Shown piece after piece: positions 6,643-12,087 of a DNA stretch of 12,087 nt. The stretch is from positions 1 through 12,087 of the forward strand of contig JAAVHM010000073.1 in assembly GCA_014799675.1 (NCBI GenBank). The letters are read 5' to 3'. Source of the stretch: Ruminococcus sp. (lineage in GTDB: Bacteria; Bacillota; Clostridia; Oscillospirales; Ruminococcaceae). A program made the translations under genes and the position numbers. A model generated the notes under the pieces. That model saw nothing but the letters and a program-made list of their open reading frames with translations. It did not search any database and was not told the origin of the DNA. Positions within the stretch are counted from its first letter, which is position 1. Each line of letters opens with the position of its first letter.

Positions 6643-7941
6643 ATGGCAGAGATTTTTGACCCAAAGCCCGTGGTTACAAAGGGCTTTGAAATAGACGAGA
6701 GAATTTTAAGGCTCGCCGACAAAGCGGAGGAAAACTGCTCCGCCGCGTTTGCTGAAATTGACAAGGTAGCAAGAACAAACGGCGTAAGAGTTCTCGCAGC
6801 GTTTATAAACAACAAGGTAAGCGCCGCCTGTATGTCGGGTACAACAGGATACGGCTACGGAGATATCGGACGTGACACTCTCGACAAGGTTTACGCCGAG
6901 GTTTTCGGCGCGGAGGACGCACTTGTCCGCCACACCTTTGTAAGCGGAACTCACGCTCTTACCTGCGCGCTTTTCGGAATACTCCGCGCAGGTGACAAGC
7001 TTGTAAGCCTGACAGGTACGCCCTACGACACCTTGCAGGAGGTAATCGGCATAAGAGGTCAGGGGAACGGTTCTCTGAAAGACTTCGGCGTGGCTTACGA
7101 CCAGGTGGAGCTTCTCCCCGACGGCAAGCCCGACGTTGCCGAGATTTTCAAAAAAGTCAAGGACGCAAAGGTCGCCTACATACAGCGTTCGAGAGGATAT
7201 TCCCTCCGCCCCACGCTGACTACGGCGGGAATTGCTGAAATTGTAAAAGCCGCAAGAGGCGCAAATCCCAATATCGTTGTAATGGTCGATAACTGCTACG
7301 GAGAATTTGTTGAAACCAAAGAACCCATACAGTCCGGCGCAGACCTTATCGTCGGCTCTCTTATAAAGAACCCCGGGGCTGGAATTGCCGAAACAGGCGG
7401 CTACATCGCAGGAAGCAAAAAGTTGGTGGAGCAGTGCGCCTACCGCCTCACCTGCGTTGGTATGGGCAAGGAAGTGGGCTGTACCCTCAATCAGAACAAG
7501 CTGATGTATCAGGGACTTTACTTTGCTCCCGAGGTAACGGCGAACGCCCTCAAAACCGCCGCATTTACAAGAGAAATAATGACCCTGCTTGGCTTTGAGT
7601 GCTTCCCCAAAAAGGAGGACAAAAGGGGAGACATCATTACAGCCGTTCTTATGAAAAATTCCGAGAACCTTATCGCATTCTGTCAGGGAATACAGAAAGG
7701 CTCTCCCGTGGACAGCTTTGTCGCTCCCGAGCCTTGGGATATGCCCGGTTACGACTCCAAGGTAATTATGGCGGCGGGCGCGTTCAATATGGGCTCGTCA
7801 ATAGAGCTTTCCGCGGACGCTCCTCTCCGCGAACCCTTTGCGGCGTTCGTGCAGGGCGGACTTACCTACCCCACGGGAAGAATGGGTATTATTGTCGCTT
7901 TGCAGGAAATGTTTGACAAGCATTGCCTTAGATTGTTCTAA
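6643..7941 (+). CDS. Methionine gamma-lyase family PLP protein (YnbB/'aluminum resistance' type)
   Basis: The 432-residue protein matches the PLP fold-type I group annotated as methionine gamma-lyase family or aluminum resistance protein (YnbB-like). Visible features are SGTTGYGYGDIGRD around residues 66-79, VSGTHALTCALFGIL around 103-117 (cofactor phosphate-binding region), VMVDNCYGEF near 212-221 (the Asp that contacts the PLP ring nitrogen), and the likely Schiff-base lysine K242 in SLIKNPG. The length is usual for the group. A carbon-sulfur or related beta/gamma-elimination on an amino acid is plausible from the fold. Few members are characterised, so the substrate should be left open. 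An AGGAG site about 11-13 nt before ATG 6643 supports the start. It is the last gene of the murD-peptidase cluster and is followed by a strong terminator. Peptidases upstream could supply its amino-acid substrate (inference). Confidence 0.88.
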   Translation: MAEIFDPKPVVTKGFEIDERILRLADKAEENCSAAFAEIDKVARTNGVRVLAAFINNKVSAACMSGTTGYGYGDIGRDTLDKVYAEVFGAEDALVRHTFVSGTHALTCALFGILRAGDKLVSLTGTPYDTLQEVIGIRGQGNGSLKDFGVAYDQVELLPDGKPDVAEIFKKVKDAKVAYIQRSRGYSLRPTLTTAGIAEIVKAARGANPNIVVMVDNCYGEFVETKEPIQSGADLIVGSLIKNPGAGIAETGGYIAGSKKLVEQCAYRLTCVGMGKEVGCTLNQNKLMYQGLYFAPEVTANALKTAAFTREIMTLLGFECFPKKEDKRGDIITAVLMKNSENLIAFCQGIQKGSPVDSFVAPEPWDMPGYDSKVIMAAGAFNMGSSIELSADAPLREPFAAFVQGGLTYPTGRMGIIVALQEMFDKHCLRLF

Positions 7942-7952
7942 AATATAAATGC

Positions 7953-7990
7953 AAAAATCTCCCGCTTCATGTTGAAGTCGGGAGGTTTTT
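7953..7990. terminator. Intrinsic terminator after the PLP-lyase gene
   Basis: CTCCCG-CTTCA, a TGT loop, then TGAAG-T-CGGGAG make an 11-bp stem with one bulged T, followed by GTTTTT. Upstream AAAAAT pairs with the downstream run, so the structure is symmetric and could also stop leftward transcription. It closes the rightward cluster that starts at murD. Confidence 0.9.
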
Positions 7991-8005
7991 GTGCAGAATT
8001 TTTAT

Positions 8006-8033
8006 TTGCACTTTTATTGATTATCAGGATAAC
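8006..8033 (+). promoter_or_regulatory. Weak candidate promoter for rnhA
   Basis: TTGCAC (8006-8011) with a 16-nt spacer and GATAAC (8028-8033) is the best pairing seen in the 75 nt between the terminator and rnhA. Only 7 of 12 bases match consensus. Some promoter is expected here because a terminator lies just upstream, but this exact placement is uncertain. Confidence 0.3.
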
Positions 8034-8065
8034 ATATCAGATTTTTTCGGAAAGGTCTTTGAAAA

Positions 8066-8497
8066 ATGAAAGTAGAAATTTTTACCGACGGCGCCTGCTC
8101 GGGTAACCCCGGTCCCGGCGGATACGGAGCAATTTTAAGAGTGGGGGAGCACGTCAAGGAAATTTCCGGCGGCGAAGCGAACACCACCAACAACCGTATG
8201 GAGCTTATGGGCGTGATCTCCGCCCTGTCCGCTTTGAAATACCCCTGCGACGTGGTTCTTACCACCGACAGCAAATACGTTGTGGACAGCGTTGCCAAAG
8301 GCTGGGCGAAAAATTGGCGCGCAAACAACTGGATAAAATCTGACAAAAAACCCGCCCTTAACGCCGACCTATGGGAGAAGCTCCTTGACCTGCTGGAGGT
8401 ACACAACGTCCAATTCGTGTGGGTAAAGGGTCACGCGGGACACCCCGAAAACGAACGCTGCGACAGGCTTGCGGTCATGGAACGCGACAAATTTTAA
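8066..8497 (+). CDS. rnhA: Ribonuclease HI
   Basis: This 143-residue protein is a type 1 RNase H, which cuts the RNA strand of RNA-DNA hybrids (R-loops, primers, misincorporated ribonucleotides) in the cytoplasm. All four catalytic acidic residues are present: D8 in FTDGACSGNPGPGG, E46 in NNRMEL, D68 in TTDSKYV, and D133 in NERCDRLA. The active-site-flap histidine is H123 (VKGHAGHPENERCD). The tryptophan- and lysine-rich handle around residues 80-95 (GWAKNWRANNWIKSDKK) is also kept, as in the E. coli enzyme. The length is close to E. coli RNase HI (155). A GGAAAGG site lies about 10 nt before ATG 8066. Its TAA stop (8495-8497) overlaps the stop of the convergent kinase-like gene, with no terminator between. 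Confidence 0.96.
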   Translation: MKVEIFTDGACSGNPGPGGYGAILRVGEHVKEISGGEANTTNNRMELMGVISALSALKYPCDVVLTTDSKYVVDSVAKGWAKNWRANNWIKSDKKPALNADLWEKLLDLLEVHNVQFVWVKGHAGHPENERCDRLAVMERDKF

Positions 8498-9051
8498 GTT
8501 TTCATGCAAATATCACATCGGCTCGCAATATCGAAAGCCGAGAAATATTTTTCCTCCAAAGGTATCCAGCGGTCGCGGAACATTTCCGCATTTTCCTCTC
8601 CGTTCCGCCGAATTATACGCCGCATCTGCTCCTCTGGGTCAACCGTGAGAAATACGCGCAGATCGTAAAATTCCCACAGCGACGGGTGCATACAGTACGA
8701 CCCCTCCACAATGTTCACCGCCGCAGTCTCCGCGGAAACTTCCTCCCGCAGGGCTTGTATGCGGCAGTCGTAGGGACGGTACACAACGGGATCTTCCCCT
8801 CTTTTCAAGGGGAGCATGACTTCCTCCAAAAAACGCTCATGGTCAACGTTTTCCCCCGGGGCTTGGAGACGTTTTTCCGTGCGCTGTTCGGGGCGCAGAA
8901 AAAAATCGTCCATGTGAAAAACCGCGCAGCCCGTCTCCGTTTGCAGACGAGCCGCAATAGTGGTTTTCCCCGAAGCGCACCTGCCGTCGATTCCAATTAT
9001 CAGCGGCTTGCTTTTTGGCAAACTATTGATTATTTTAACTAAATCTTCCAT
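8494..9051 (-). CDS. Uridine-kinase-like P-loop nucleoside/phosphoryl kinase
   Basis: This is a 185-residue P-loop kinase of the uridine kinase/phosphoribulokinase-like group. The Walker A motif GRCASGKTT is at residues 23-31. HMDDFF follows at 46-51, with the acidic pair expected for substrate activation. A later strand with VEGSYCMHP resembles the EGS/EG motif of uridine kinases, followed by RVFLTVDPEEQMRRIIRR, typical of the lid region. The true substrate is uncertain; many such small Clostridia proteins are annotated only as uridine kinase or AAA family ATPase. I place the start at ATG 9051, two bases after the TAA of the upstream gene. A TTG at 9069 would add six residues but has no ribosome site. 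It is co-transcribed with the YunG-like gene, and its stop overlaps that of rnhA. Confidence 0.85.
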   Translation of the reverse strand: MEDLVKIINSLPKSKPLIIGIDGRCASGKTTIAARLQTETGCAVFHMDDFFLRPEQRTEKRLQAPGENVDHERFLEEVMLPLKRGEDPVVYRPYDCRIQALREEVSAETAAVNIVEGSYCMHPSLWEFYDLRVFLTVDPEEQMRRIIRRNGEENAEMFRDRWIPLEEKYFSAFDIASRCDICMKT

Positions 9052-9052
9052 G

Positions 9053-9496
9053 TTATTTACCGCCCGCAAGCTCTGTCAGCTTTTTCTTCAGCAATTCATA
9101 CCTTAGCCGCTTTTCCTCTTTAGCGAAGTGAACCTCCCTGAATTGTTCGGGGTTGTTTTCATATACAAGCTTTTTGGCTTCCTCGCCGAACTGTTCGCTT
9201 GTCAGGTCGAAAACGCAGTCCCCGATAACGTTGTAGCAGTGGAAATTCCCGCCCTCCATAGGAATGCCGAAAACCTTTCCGCCGAAAATATCCTGCGCCA
9301 GAAAAGCGGTCACGGAGCATTGCCCCTTTGTCTTGTTTTCTTCCGTCCACTTGTCCCGAAGCCGCGGCGCGCAGGTCTCGGCGCACCAAATTTCCGACAG
9401 CGCGTCATACATATCAGCAGGGGATTTTATGGACGGATACAAATTGTTTGCAGGAACAGCGTCCGCCTTTTCCCAGCCGTAAAAATTATATTTCAT
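9053..9496 (-). CDS. YunG-like small protein with a Cys-His-Asp arrangement
   Basis: This is a 147-residue soluble protein with no signal peptide or membrane helix. The segment around residues 42-75 (CAPRLRDKW, then GQCSVTAFLAQDIFGG) followed by NFHCYNV and CVFDLTSEQF resembles, from memory, the Firmicute YunG family of unknown function. C60 sits at the head of a helix after GQ, H86 lies in a strand, and D97 lies shortly after. That order and spacing is what papain/transglutaminase-like folds use as a triad, so a hydrolase or amidase role is conceivable. That is inference only. The C-terminal 35 residues are a highly charged, probably helical tail (KEEKRLRYELLKKKL). The start ATG at 9496 has a good GAGGTG site 5 nt upstream and a strong promoter. 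It is followed one base later by the kinase-like gene, so the two are co-translated. Confidence 0.8.
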   Translation of the reverse strand: MKYNFYGWEKADAVPANNLYPSIKSPADMYDALSEIWCAETCAPRLRDKWTEENKTKGQCSVTAFLAQDIFGGKVFGIPMEGGNFHCYNVIGDCVFDLTSEQFGEEAKKLVYENNPEQFREVHFAKEEKRLRYELLKKKLTELAGGK

Positions 9497-9528
9497 ATCA
9501 ACACCTCGTTATATTTATTTCCCAAAAT

Positions 9529-9557
9529 ATTGTAGCACATATTTCCCCGCAAGTCAA
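9529..9557 (-). promoter_or_regulatory. Sigma-A promoter for the YunG-like/kinase operon
   Basis: On the minus strand the -35 is TTGACT (9557-9552), the spacer is 17 nt, and the -10 is TACAAT (9534-9529) with TGC before it, an extended -10. The leader is about 25-30 nt. A perfect dyad (9549-9562) covers the -35. Confidence 0.85.
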
Positions 9558-9562
9558 CTTGC
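9549..9562. promoter_or_regulatory. Candidate operator dyad on the YunG-like gene's -35
   Basis: GCAAGT (9549-9554), a CA spacer, and ACTTGC (9557-9562) form a perfect 6+6 inverted repeat that overlaps the -35 hexamer. A repressor bound here would block the promoter. Such a short dyad could be chance. Confidence 0.3.
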
Positions 9563-9666
9563 TGTAAAAAAAATTACATTCACTGCTACAAAAAACGTTC
9601 ATCAGGTATATTTTGCCAATATAATGCGGTTCGGTACGGCTTTATACAATTTTTTTCTAAATTCTG

Positions 9667-9695
9667 TTGCAAAGCTTTGTAAAATGTGGTATAAT
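9667..9695 (+). promoter_or_regulatory. Sigma-A promoter for gatCAB
   Basis: The -35 is TTGCAA (9667-9672), the spacer is 17 nt, and the -10 is TATAAT (9690-9695) with an upstream TGG, an extended -10. The start point should be near 9702, giving a leader of about 36 nt. This leader is too short to contain a T-box or other riboswitch. Confidence 0.87.
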
Positions 9696-9737
9696 ATATT
9701 CTGTATTATTGAATTTCAACAGAATCGAGGAATTTTT

Positions 9738-10016
9738 ATGGACTTGGAAATGGTAAAATACCTGTCAAAGCTTGGCAAGCTTAACTTTACCGATGAGGAA
9801 TTGGAAAAAGCTGCTAAAGACATGACAAGCATTATTGAAATTATGGACACCATTAAAGAAATCGACATCACCTATGAGCCGATAAAGGACAACCATAACG
9901 TGTACCTTAACGGTCTCAGGGAGGATATTTCCGCAGACTCGTTCCCAACGGAAAAGATATTGCAGAATGCGGTAAACAGCGAGAGCTGCTTTGTCGTGCC
10001 TAAGGTTGTGGAATAA
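9738..10016 (+). CDS. gatC: Aspartyl/glutamyl-tRNA amidotransferase subunit C
   Basis: GatC is the small subunit (92 residues here, about 90-100 usual) that wraps around GatA and tethers it to GatB in the complex converting Glu-tRNA(Gln) and Asp-tRNA(Asn) to Gln-tRNA and Asn-tRNA. The protein shows the expected layout: an N-terminal helical part (VKYLSKLGKLNFTDEELEK), an amphipathic helix around MTSIIEIMDTIKEIDIT, then a loop (NVYLNGLREDISADSFPTEKIL) and a final FVVPKVVE C-terminus typical of the family. The start is ATG 9738 with GAGG about 8 nt upstream. The open frame extends to 9624, but that lies upstream of the promoter, so those 38 residues cannot be translated from this transcript. 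It is the first gene of the gatCAB operon, and gatA begins 21 nt downstream. Confidence 0.93.
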   Translation: MDLEMVKYLSKLGKLNFTDEELEKAAKDMTSIIEIMDTIKEIDITYEPIKDNHNVYLNGLREDISADSFPTEKILQNAVNSESCFVVPKVVE

Positions 10017-10037
10017 TTCGGAAAGGAATGATTAAAA

Positions 10038-11486
10038 ATGAACGTTGCCGAGCTTAAAATTCGGGATATGAGAAAAATGCTTGACGGTAAGGAAATTTCC
10101 GCCGCAGAGCTTGCGGAGGCTTACCTCAAAAAAATAGAAGAAACAGACGGAAAGCTTGAAAGCTACATCACAGTTACCGCCGACGAGGCAAAAGCCGCCG
10201 CGGAAAAGGCGCAGTCCGTAATAGACAGCGGAAACGCGGGAGTTTTGACGGGAATTCCCCTCGCAATCAAGGACAACATCTGCACAGACGGCGTAAAAAC
10301 CACCTGCGCTTCAAAAATGCTGGAGGACTTCGTTCCCCCCTACAACGCAACAGTCATGGAAAAGCTTAACGCCGAAAATATAGTTATGCTTGGAAAAACC
10401 TCCATGGACGAGTTCGCTATGGGCGGCTCAACCCAAACTTCCGCGTTTAAAAAGACCAAAAACCCCTATGACCTGGGCAGAGTTCCGGGAGGAAGCTCGG
10501 GCGGCTCCGCTGCCGCTGTGGGAGCGTCCCTCTGCGCCGCGGCTCTCGGCTCGGATACGGGCGGTTCTATCCGTCAGCCCGCTTCATTCTGCGGTGTAAC
10601 GGGTCTTAAGCCTACTTACGGAAGAGTTTCGCGTTACGGTCTCGTGGCGTTTGCAAGCTCCCTCGACCAGATAGGACCTATCGCAAAGGACGCCCACGAC
10701 TGCGCGATTATTCTGAACGCAATCTCGGGTTACGATTACCACGACGGCACAAGCGCAAAGCTTGACGTTCCCGACTTTACCGCAAAAATAGGTCAGGACA
10801 TCAAGGGCATGAAAATTGCCATGCCAAAGGAATTCTACGCCGAGGGCATTGACACGGAAGTCCGTGATGCTGTAGAAAAGGCTGCAAAGTGGTACGAACA
10901 GCAGGGCGCGGAAATAATCGAGTGTTCCATGCCGTCCCTTAAATACGCGGTCGCGGCATACTATCTTATAGCTTCCGCGGAAGCTTCCTCGAACCTTTCA
11001 AGATACGACGGTATCAAGTACGGACACCGTTCCGAGGTCGGGGACAGCTACAGCGACCTTGTTTGCAATTCCAGAAGCGAGGGCTTCGGCGACGAGGTCA
11101 AGAGAAGAATTCTTTTGGGCAACTATGCTCTTTCCAGCGGCTACTATGACGCTTACTACGGAAAAGCTATGGCTCTGAAACAGAAAATACGTGAGGAGTA
11201 CGACTCAATCTTTGCGAACTGCGACGTTATTCTTACGCCAACAGCTCCTACCGTTGCATACGGCGTGAACGAAAATATCTCCGACCCCGCAAAGATGTAT
11301 CAGGCGGATATTTGTACGGTAACGGTGAATATCGCTTCTCTCCCCGCAATTTCAACACCCTGCGGCTATGATAACGGTATGCCTATCGGTATGTCAATTA
11401 TCGGAAAACGCTGGGACGAAGCTTCTGTTATACAGGCGGCGGACGCTTATGAAAAGCAGTTCGCATACGTTCCCGCAAAGCTTTGA
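10038..11486 (+). CDS. gatA: Aspartyl/glutamyl-tRNA amidotransferase subunit A
   Basis: GatA is the glutaminase subunit of GatCAB. It hydrolyses glutamine and passes ammonia through the complex to the tRNA-bound amino acid. The 482-residue protein is an amidase-signature enzyme with its Ser-cisSer-Lys triad visible as K78 (LAIKDN), S153 (GGSSGGS) and S177 (DTGGSIRQP), one less than the commonly quoted S. aureus numbering. The signature stretch then continues FCGVTGLKPTYGRVSRYG near 183-200. The length is typical (about 480-490). The start ATG 10038 has GGAAAGGA about 10 nt upstream. The gene sits between gatC and gatB with short gaps (21 and 20 nt), the usual C-A-B order, and no promoter is seen inside. 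Confidence 0.97.
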   Translation: MNVAELKIRDMRKMLDGKEISAAELAEAYLKKIEETDGKLESYITVTADEAKAAAEKAQSVIDSGNAGVLTGIPLAIKDNICTDGVKTTCASKMLEDFVPPYNATVMEKLNAENIVMLGKTSMDEFAMGGSTQTSAFKKTKNPYDLGRVPGGSSGGSAAAVGASLCAAALGSDTGGSIRQPASFCGVTGLKPTYGRVSRYGLVAFASSLDQIGPIAKDAHDCAIILNAISGYDYHDGTSAKLDVPDFTAKIGQDIKGMKIAMPKEFYAEGIDTEVRDAVEKAAKWYEQQGAEIIECSMPSLKYAVAAYYLIASAEASSNLSRYDGIKYGHRSEVGDSYSDLVCNSRSEGFGDEVKRRILLGNYALSSGYYDAYYGKAMALKQKIREEYDSIFANCDVILTPTAPTVAYGVNENISDPAKMYQADICTVTVNIASLPAISTPCGYDNGMPIGMSIIGKRWDEASVIQAADAYEKQFAYVPAKL

Positions 11487-11506
11487 TTAGTAAAGGAGAG
11501 AGAAAA

Positions 11507-12087
11507 ATGTCTGCATATATTCCGGTTATCGGTCTTGAAATACACGCGGAGCTTTTGACAAAATCAAAGGTTTTCTGCACCTGTTCCGCTGAATTCGGCG
11601 GCGACAAGAATACGCGCTGCTGTCCAGTATGCTCGGGTATGCCCGGTACGCTTCCCATTATAAATCAGACAGCCGTGGAGTACGCCGTTAAAGCGGGCTT
11701 TGCCCTTGGCTGCGATATCAACAAGTTTTCGGTTTTCGACAGAAAGAACTATTTTTACCCCGACCTGCCGAAAGCTTACCAAATTTCACAGCTTAATCTG
11801 CCCCTTTGTATAAACGGTCTTGTGCCAATTGAGTACGAGGAAAACGGCGAGAAGAAAACCAAAAATATCCGCATTAACCGTATCCACCTTGAAGAGGACG
11901 CAGGAAAGCTTATCCACGACGATTTGAACGGCGTTTCCCTTGCTGACTACAACCGCTGCGGTATTCCTCTTATAGAGATCGTTACAGAACCCGATATCGG
12001 TTCTGCGGACGAGGCAAAGGCTTTCGTTGAAAAAATCTCTCTGCTTTTGCAGTACGCGGGAGTCTGCGACTGTAAAATGGAGCAGGG
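11507..12087 (+). CDS. gatB: Aspartyl/glutamyl-tRNA amidotransferase subunit B, N-terminal part
   Basis: GatB is the tRNA-binding and kinase-like subunit that activates Glu- or Asp-tRNA with ATP before amidation. The first 193 codons are present and run off the right edge. They show the family opening (IPVIGLEIHAELLTKSKVFC), Cys residues at 24, 26, 39 and 42 (CTC, then CCPVC) that fit the GatB zinc site, and the conserved RKNYFYPDLPKAYQISQ and LEEDAGKL/DYNRCGIPLIEIVTEPD segments of the catalytic cradle. A full protein should be near 475-480 residues. The start ATG 11507 has AAAGGAGAG about 8 nt upstream and lies 20 nt after gatA. Confidence 0.95.
   Translation, partial: MSAYIPVIGLEIHAELLTKSKVFCTCSAEFGGDKNTRCCPVCSGMPGTLPIINQTAVEYAVKAGFALGCDINKFSVFDRKNYFYPDLPKAYQISQLNLPLCINGLVPIEYEENGEKKTKNIRINRIHLEEDAGKLIHDDLNGVSLADYNRCGIPLIEIVTEPDIGSADEAKAFVEKISLLLQYAGVCDCKMEQ

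Larger units (their letters stand above)
9497..9737. other. Intergenic region between divergent YunG-like and gatCAB transcripts
   Basis: This is the longest gene-free stretch (241 nt). It holds the leftward promoter (9529-9557) with its dyad, the rightward gat promoter (9667-9695), a perfect 10-bp palindrome CAAAGCTTTG (9670-9679) overlapping the gat -35, and a 7-bp dyad (ATTCTGT 9698-9704, ACAGAAT 9719-9725) in the gat leader. No small gene, tRNA or riboswitch is apparent. Confidence 0.6.

Noticed and set aside
9052..9069. TTG start six codons upstream for the kinase-like gene
   Set aside because: There is no ribosome site, and ATG 9051 sits immediately after the previous stop as in coupled genes.
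9597..9625. Second TATAAT upstream of gatC (9620-9625)
   Set aside because: The best -35 at 17 nt is GTTCAT, a poor match, and a much better promoter lies downstream.
9624..9737. A 38-residue N-terminal extension of GatC
   Set aside because: It precedes the predicted transcription start near 9702, and GatC is normally about 95 residues.
9696..9737. T-box or other riboswitch for the gat operon
   Set aside because: The leader is only about 36 nt and lacks a T-box sequence or antiterminator.
1..12087. Mobile elements, CRISPR arrays, toxin-antitoxin or defence genes
   Set aside because: No transposase, integrase, direct-repeat array, terminal inverted repeats or recognisable defence domains were seen on either strand.

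Overview
The window is 12,087 bases of ordinary bacterial chromosome. Several things suggest a Firmicute of the class Clostridia, probably an Oscillospiraceae/Ruminococcus-like gut anaerobe: complete or partial gatC-gatA-gatB (indirect Gln/Asn-tRNA synthesis), a SpoVB/MurJ-type flippase, tandem M42 aminopeptidases, a methionine gamma-lyase-like PLP protein, purine-rich Shine-Dalgarno sites, and sigma-A promoters with TATAAT and extended TG -10 motifs. The genus is an inference from protein content and is not proven.

Layout. Bases 1-693 (minus) hold the N-terminal 231 codons of a DMT/EamA-like membrane protein that runs off the left edge and has its own strong promoter. Bases 757-2289 (minus) hold a 510-residue MOP-superfamily flippase that starts at TTG. 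A divergent promoter region (about 2290-2414) separates it from a rightward cluster. That cluster is murD (2415-3806), a small GC-rich palindrome (3816-3836), two tandem M42 metallo-aminopeptidases overlapping by ATGA (3870-5902), a GNAT acetyltransferase overlapping the second peptidase, and a methionine gamma-lyase-family PLP enzyme (6643-7941). The cluster ends at a clear hairpin terminator (7953-7990). Next is rnhA (8066-8497), whose stop codon overlaps the stop codon of a convergent two-gene minus-strand unit: a YunG-like small protein and a uridine-kinase-like P-loop enzyme, transcribed from a strong promoter at 9529-9557. The window closes with gatC, gatA and the first 193 codons of gatB, behind a near-consensus promoter at 9667-9695.

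How the genes work together. The flippase and MurD fit envelope/peptidoglycan synthesis. The two peptidases and the PLP lyase fit amino-acid and peptide catabolism and could share a transcript with murD. GatCAB makes Gln-tRNA(Gln) and/or Asn-tRNA(Asn). RNase HI removes RNA from RNA-DNA hybrids.

I see no mobile element, CRISPR array, prophage, rRNA or tRNA, and no gene-free stretch over 300 bases. The longest non-coding stretch, 9497-9737, holds two divergent promoters and small dyads. The window is mainly housekeeping. I did not find a convincing new multi-gene system; the least explained items are the YunG-like/kinase pair, the palindrome after murD, and the diverged first M42 paralogue.
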